Assembly (NCBI GenBank): GCA_913062745.1
Contig: CAJXXJ010000290.1
Location: 1-5,606, forward strand
Origin: an uncultured Phaeodactylibacter sp.
Lineage (GTDB): Bacteria; Bacteroidota; Bacteroidia; Chitinophagales; Saprospiraceae
Length of the DNA stretch: 5,606 nucleotides
Direction: 5' to 3'
A program made the position numbers and the translations under genes. Below are positions 5,536 through 5,606 of the stretch, piece by piece. Numbering within the stretch: position 1 is the stretch's first letter; each line of letters begins with the position of its first letter. Below the pieces are notes generated by a model. That model did no database searches. It was not told the DNA's origin and was given only the letters and a program-made list of their open reading frames with translations.

Positions 5536-5606
5536 AGGTTGCGGCGTTTTTTTTGCAGTGGGGTGTCCCCGGGTGCGTGAGCGATGTGCAGGGCTTTGGC
5601 CCCGCT
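5536..5606. other. Right-edge sequence upstream of the hydrolase start, unresolved
   Basis: These 71 bases contain an A8 run on the minus strand (complement of the T run 5547-5554) and a small GGGG-TGT-CCCC hairpin (5560-5570). All three minus-strand frames are open through this stretch. The frame reading SGAKALHIAHAPGDTPLQKK looks the most protein-like in composition, but it is not the hydrolase frame. It could be the tail of an upstream gene, an N-terminal extension of the hydrolase, or non-coding leader. I cannot decide from 71 bases. Confidence 0.3.

Noticed and set aside
5547..5570. T8 run and GGGG-TGT-CCCC hairpin as a terminator
   Set aside because: On the plus strand the T run comes before the hairpin, and on the minus strand the hairpin is followed by A, not T. 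Neither orientation fits a terminator.
4915..5580. 221-residue open frame on the plus strand
   Set aside because: It is antisense to the alpha/beta hydrolase, which has a conserved nucleophile elbow and core strands. The plus-strand frame is low-complexity Val/Ala/Glu.

Overview
The window looks like a chromosomal segment from a GC-rich member of the Bacteroidota, possibly a Saprospiria/Lewinella-type lineage. The reasons are indirect. The gene starts lack convincing Shine-Dalgarno sequences at the usual distance. A candidate promoter resembles the Bacteroidota -33/-7 type. The lipoprotein with a CAP domain and the intergenic GAAGTC/GACTTC palindromes also fit. The lineage is inferred from style, not from a marker gene.

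Layout, left to right. (1) Positions 1-958, minus strand: the 5' part of hoxF, the diaphorase (NuoE+NuoF fusion) subunit of an NAD-reducing [NiFe] hydrogenase, cut by the left edge. The rest of a hox operon would lie to the left, outside the window. (2) Positions 959-1347: a 389-base non-coding stretch with two related palindromes. One is followed by a T tract on the minus strand and probably terminates the next gene. Further inverted repeats follow. (3) Positions 1348-1908, minus strand: a secreted lipoprotein with a CAP/SCP-like domain. (4) Positions 1909-2051: a short divergent intergenic region with a weak candidate promoter. (5) Positions 2052-4064, plus strand: a 670-residue subtilisin-family (S8) protease with an intact catalytic triad, kexin-like motifs, a long two-part N-terminal region, no visible signal peptide, and a C-terminal lamin-tail-like domain. 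(6) Positions 4069-4099: a strong GC hairpin between convergent genes. (7) Positions 4106-4732, minus strand: a small SET-domain protein, probably a protein-lysine methyltransferase. (8) Positions 4837-5535, minus strand: an alpha/beta-hydrolase-fold protein with a GNSMGG nucleophile elbow. Its reading frame stays open to the right edge, so its true start is not certain.

The genes do not form one obvious pathway. Hydrogenase, CAP lipoprotein, S8 protease, SET methyltransferase and hydrolase sit in at least three transcription units. I see no CRISPR array, tRNA, rRNA, transposase or phage gene. The most unusual items are the S8 protease architecture, the lost iron-sulfur ligands and altered FMN loop in HoxF, and the palindromes upstream of hoxF. 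I do not see convincing evidence of a new multi-gene system.
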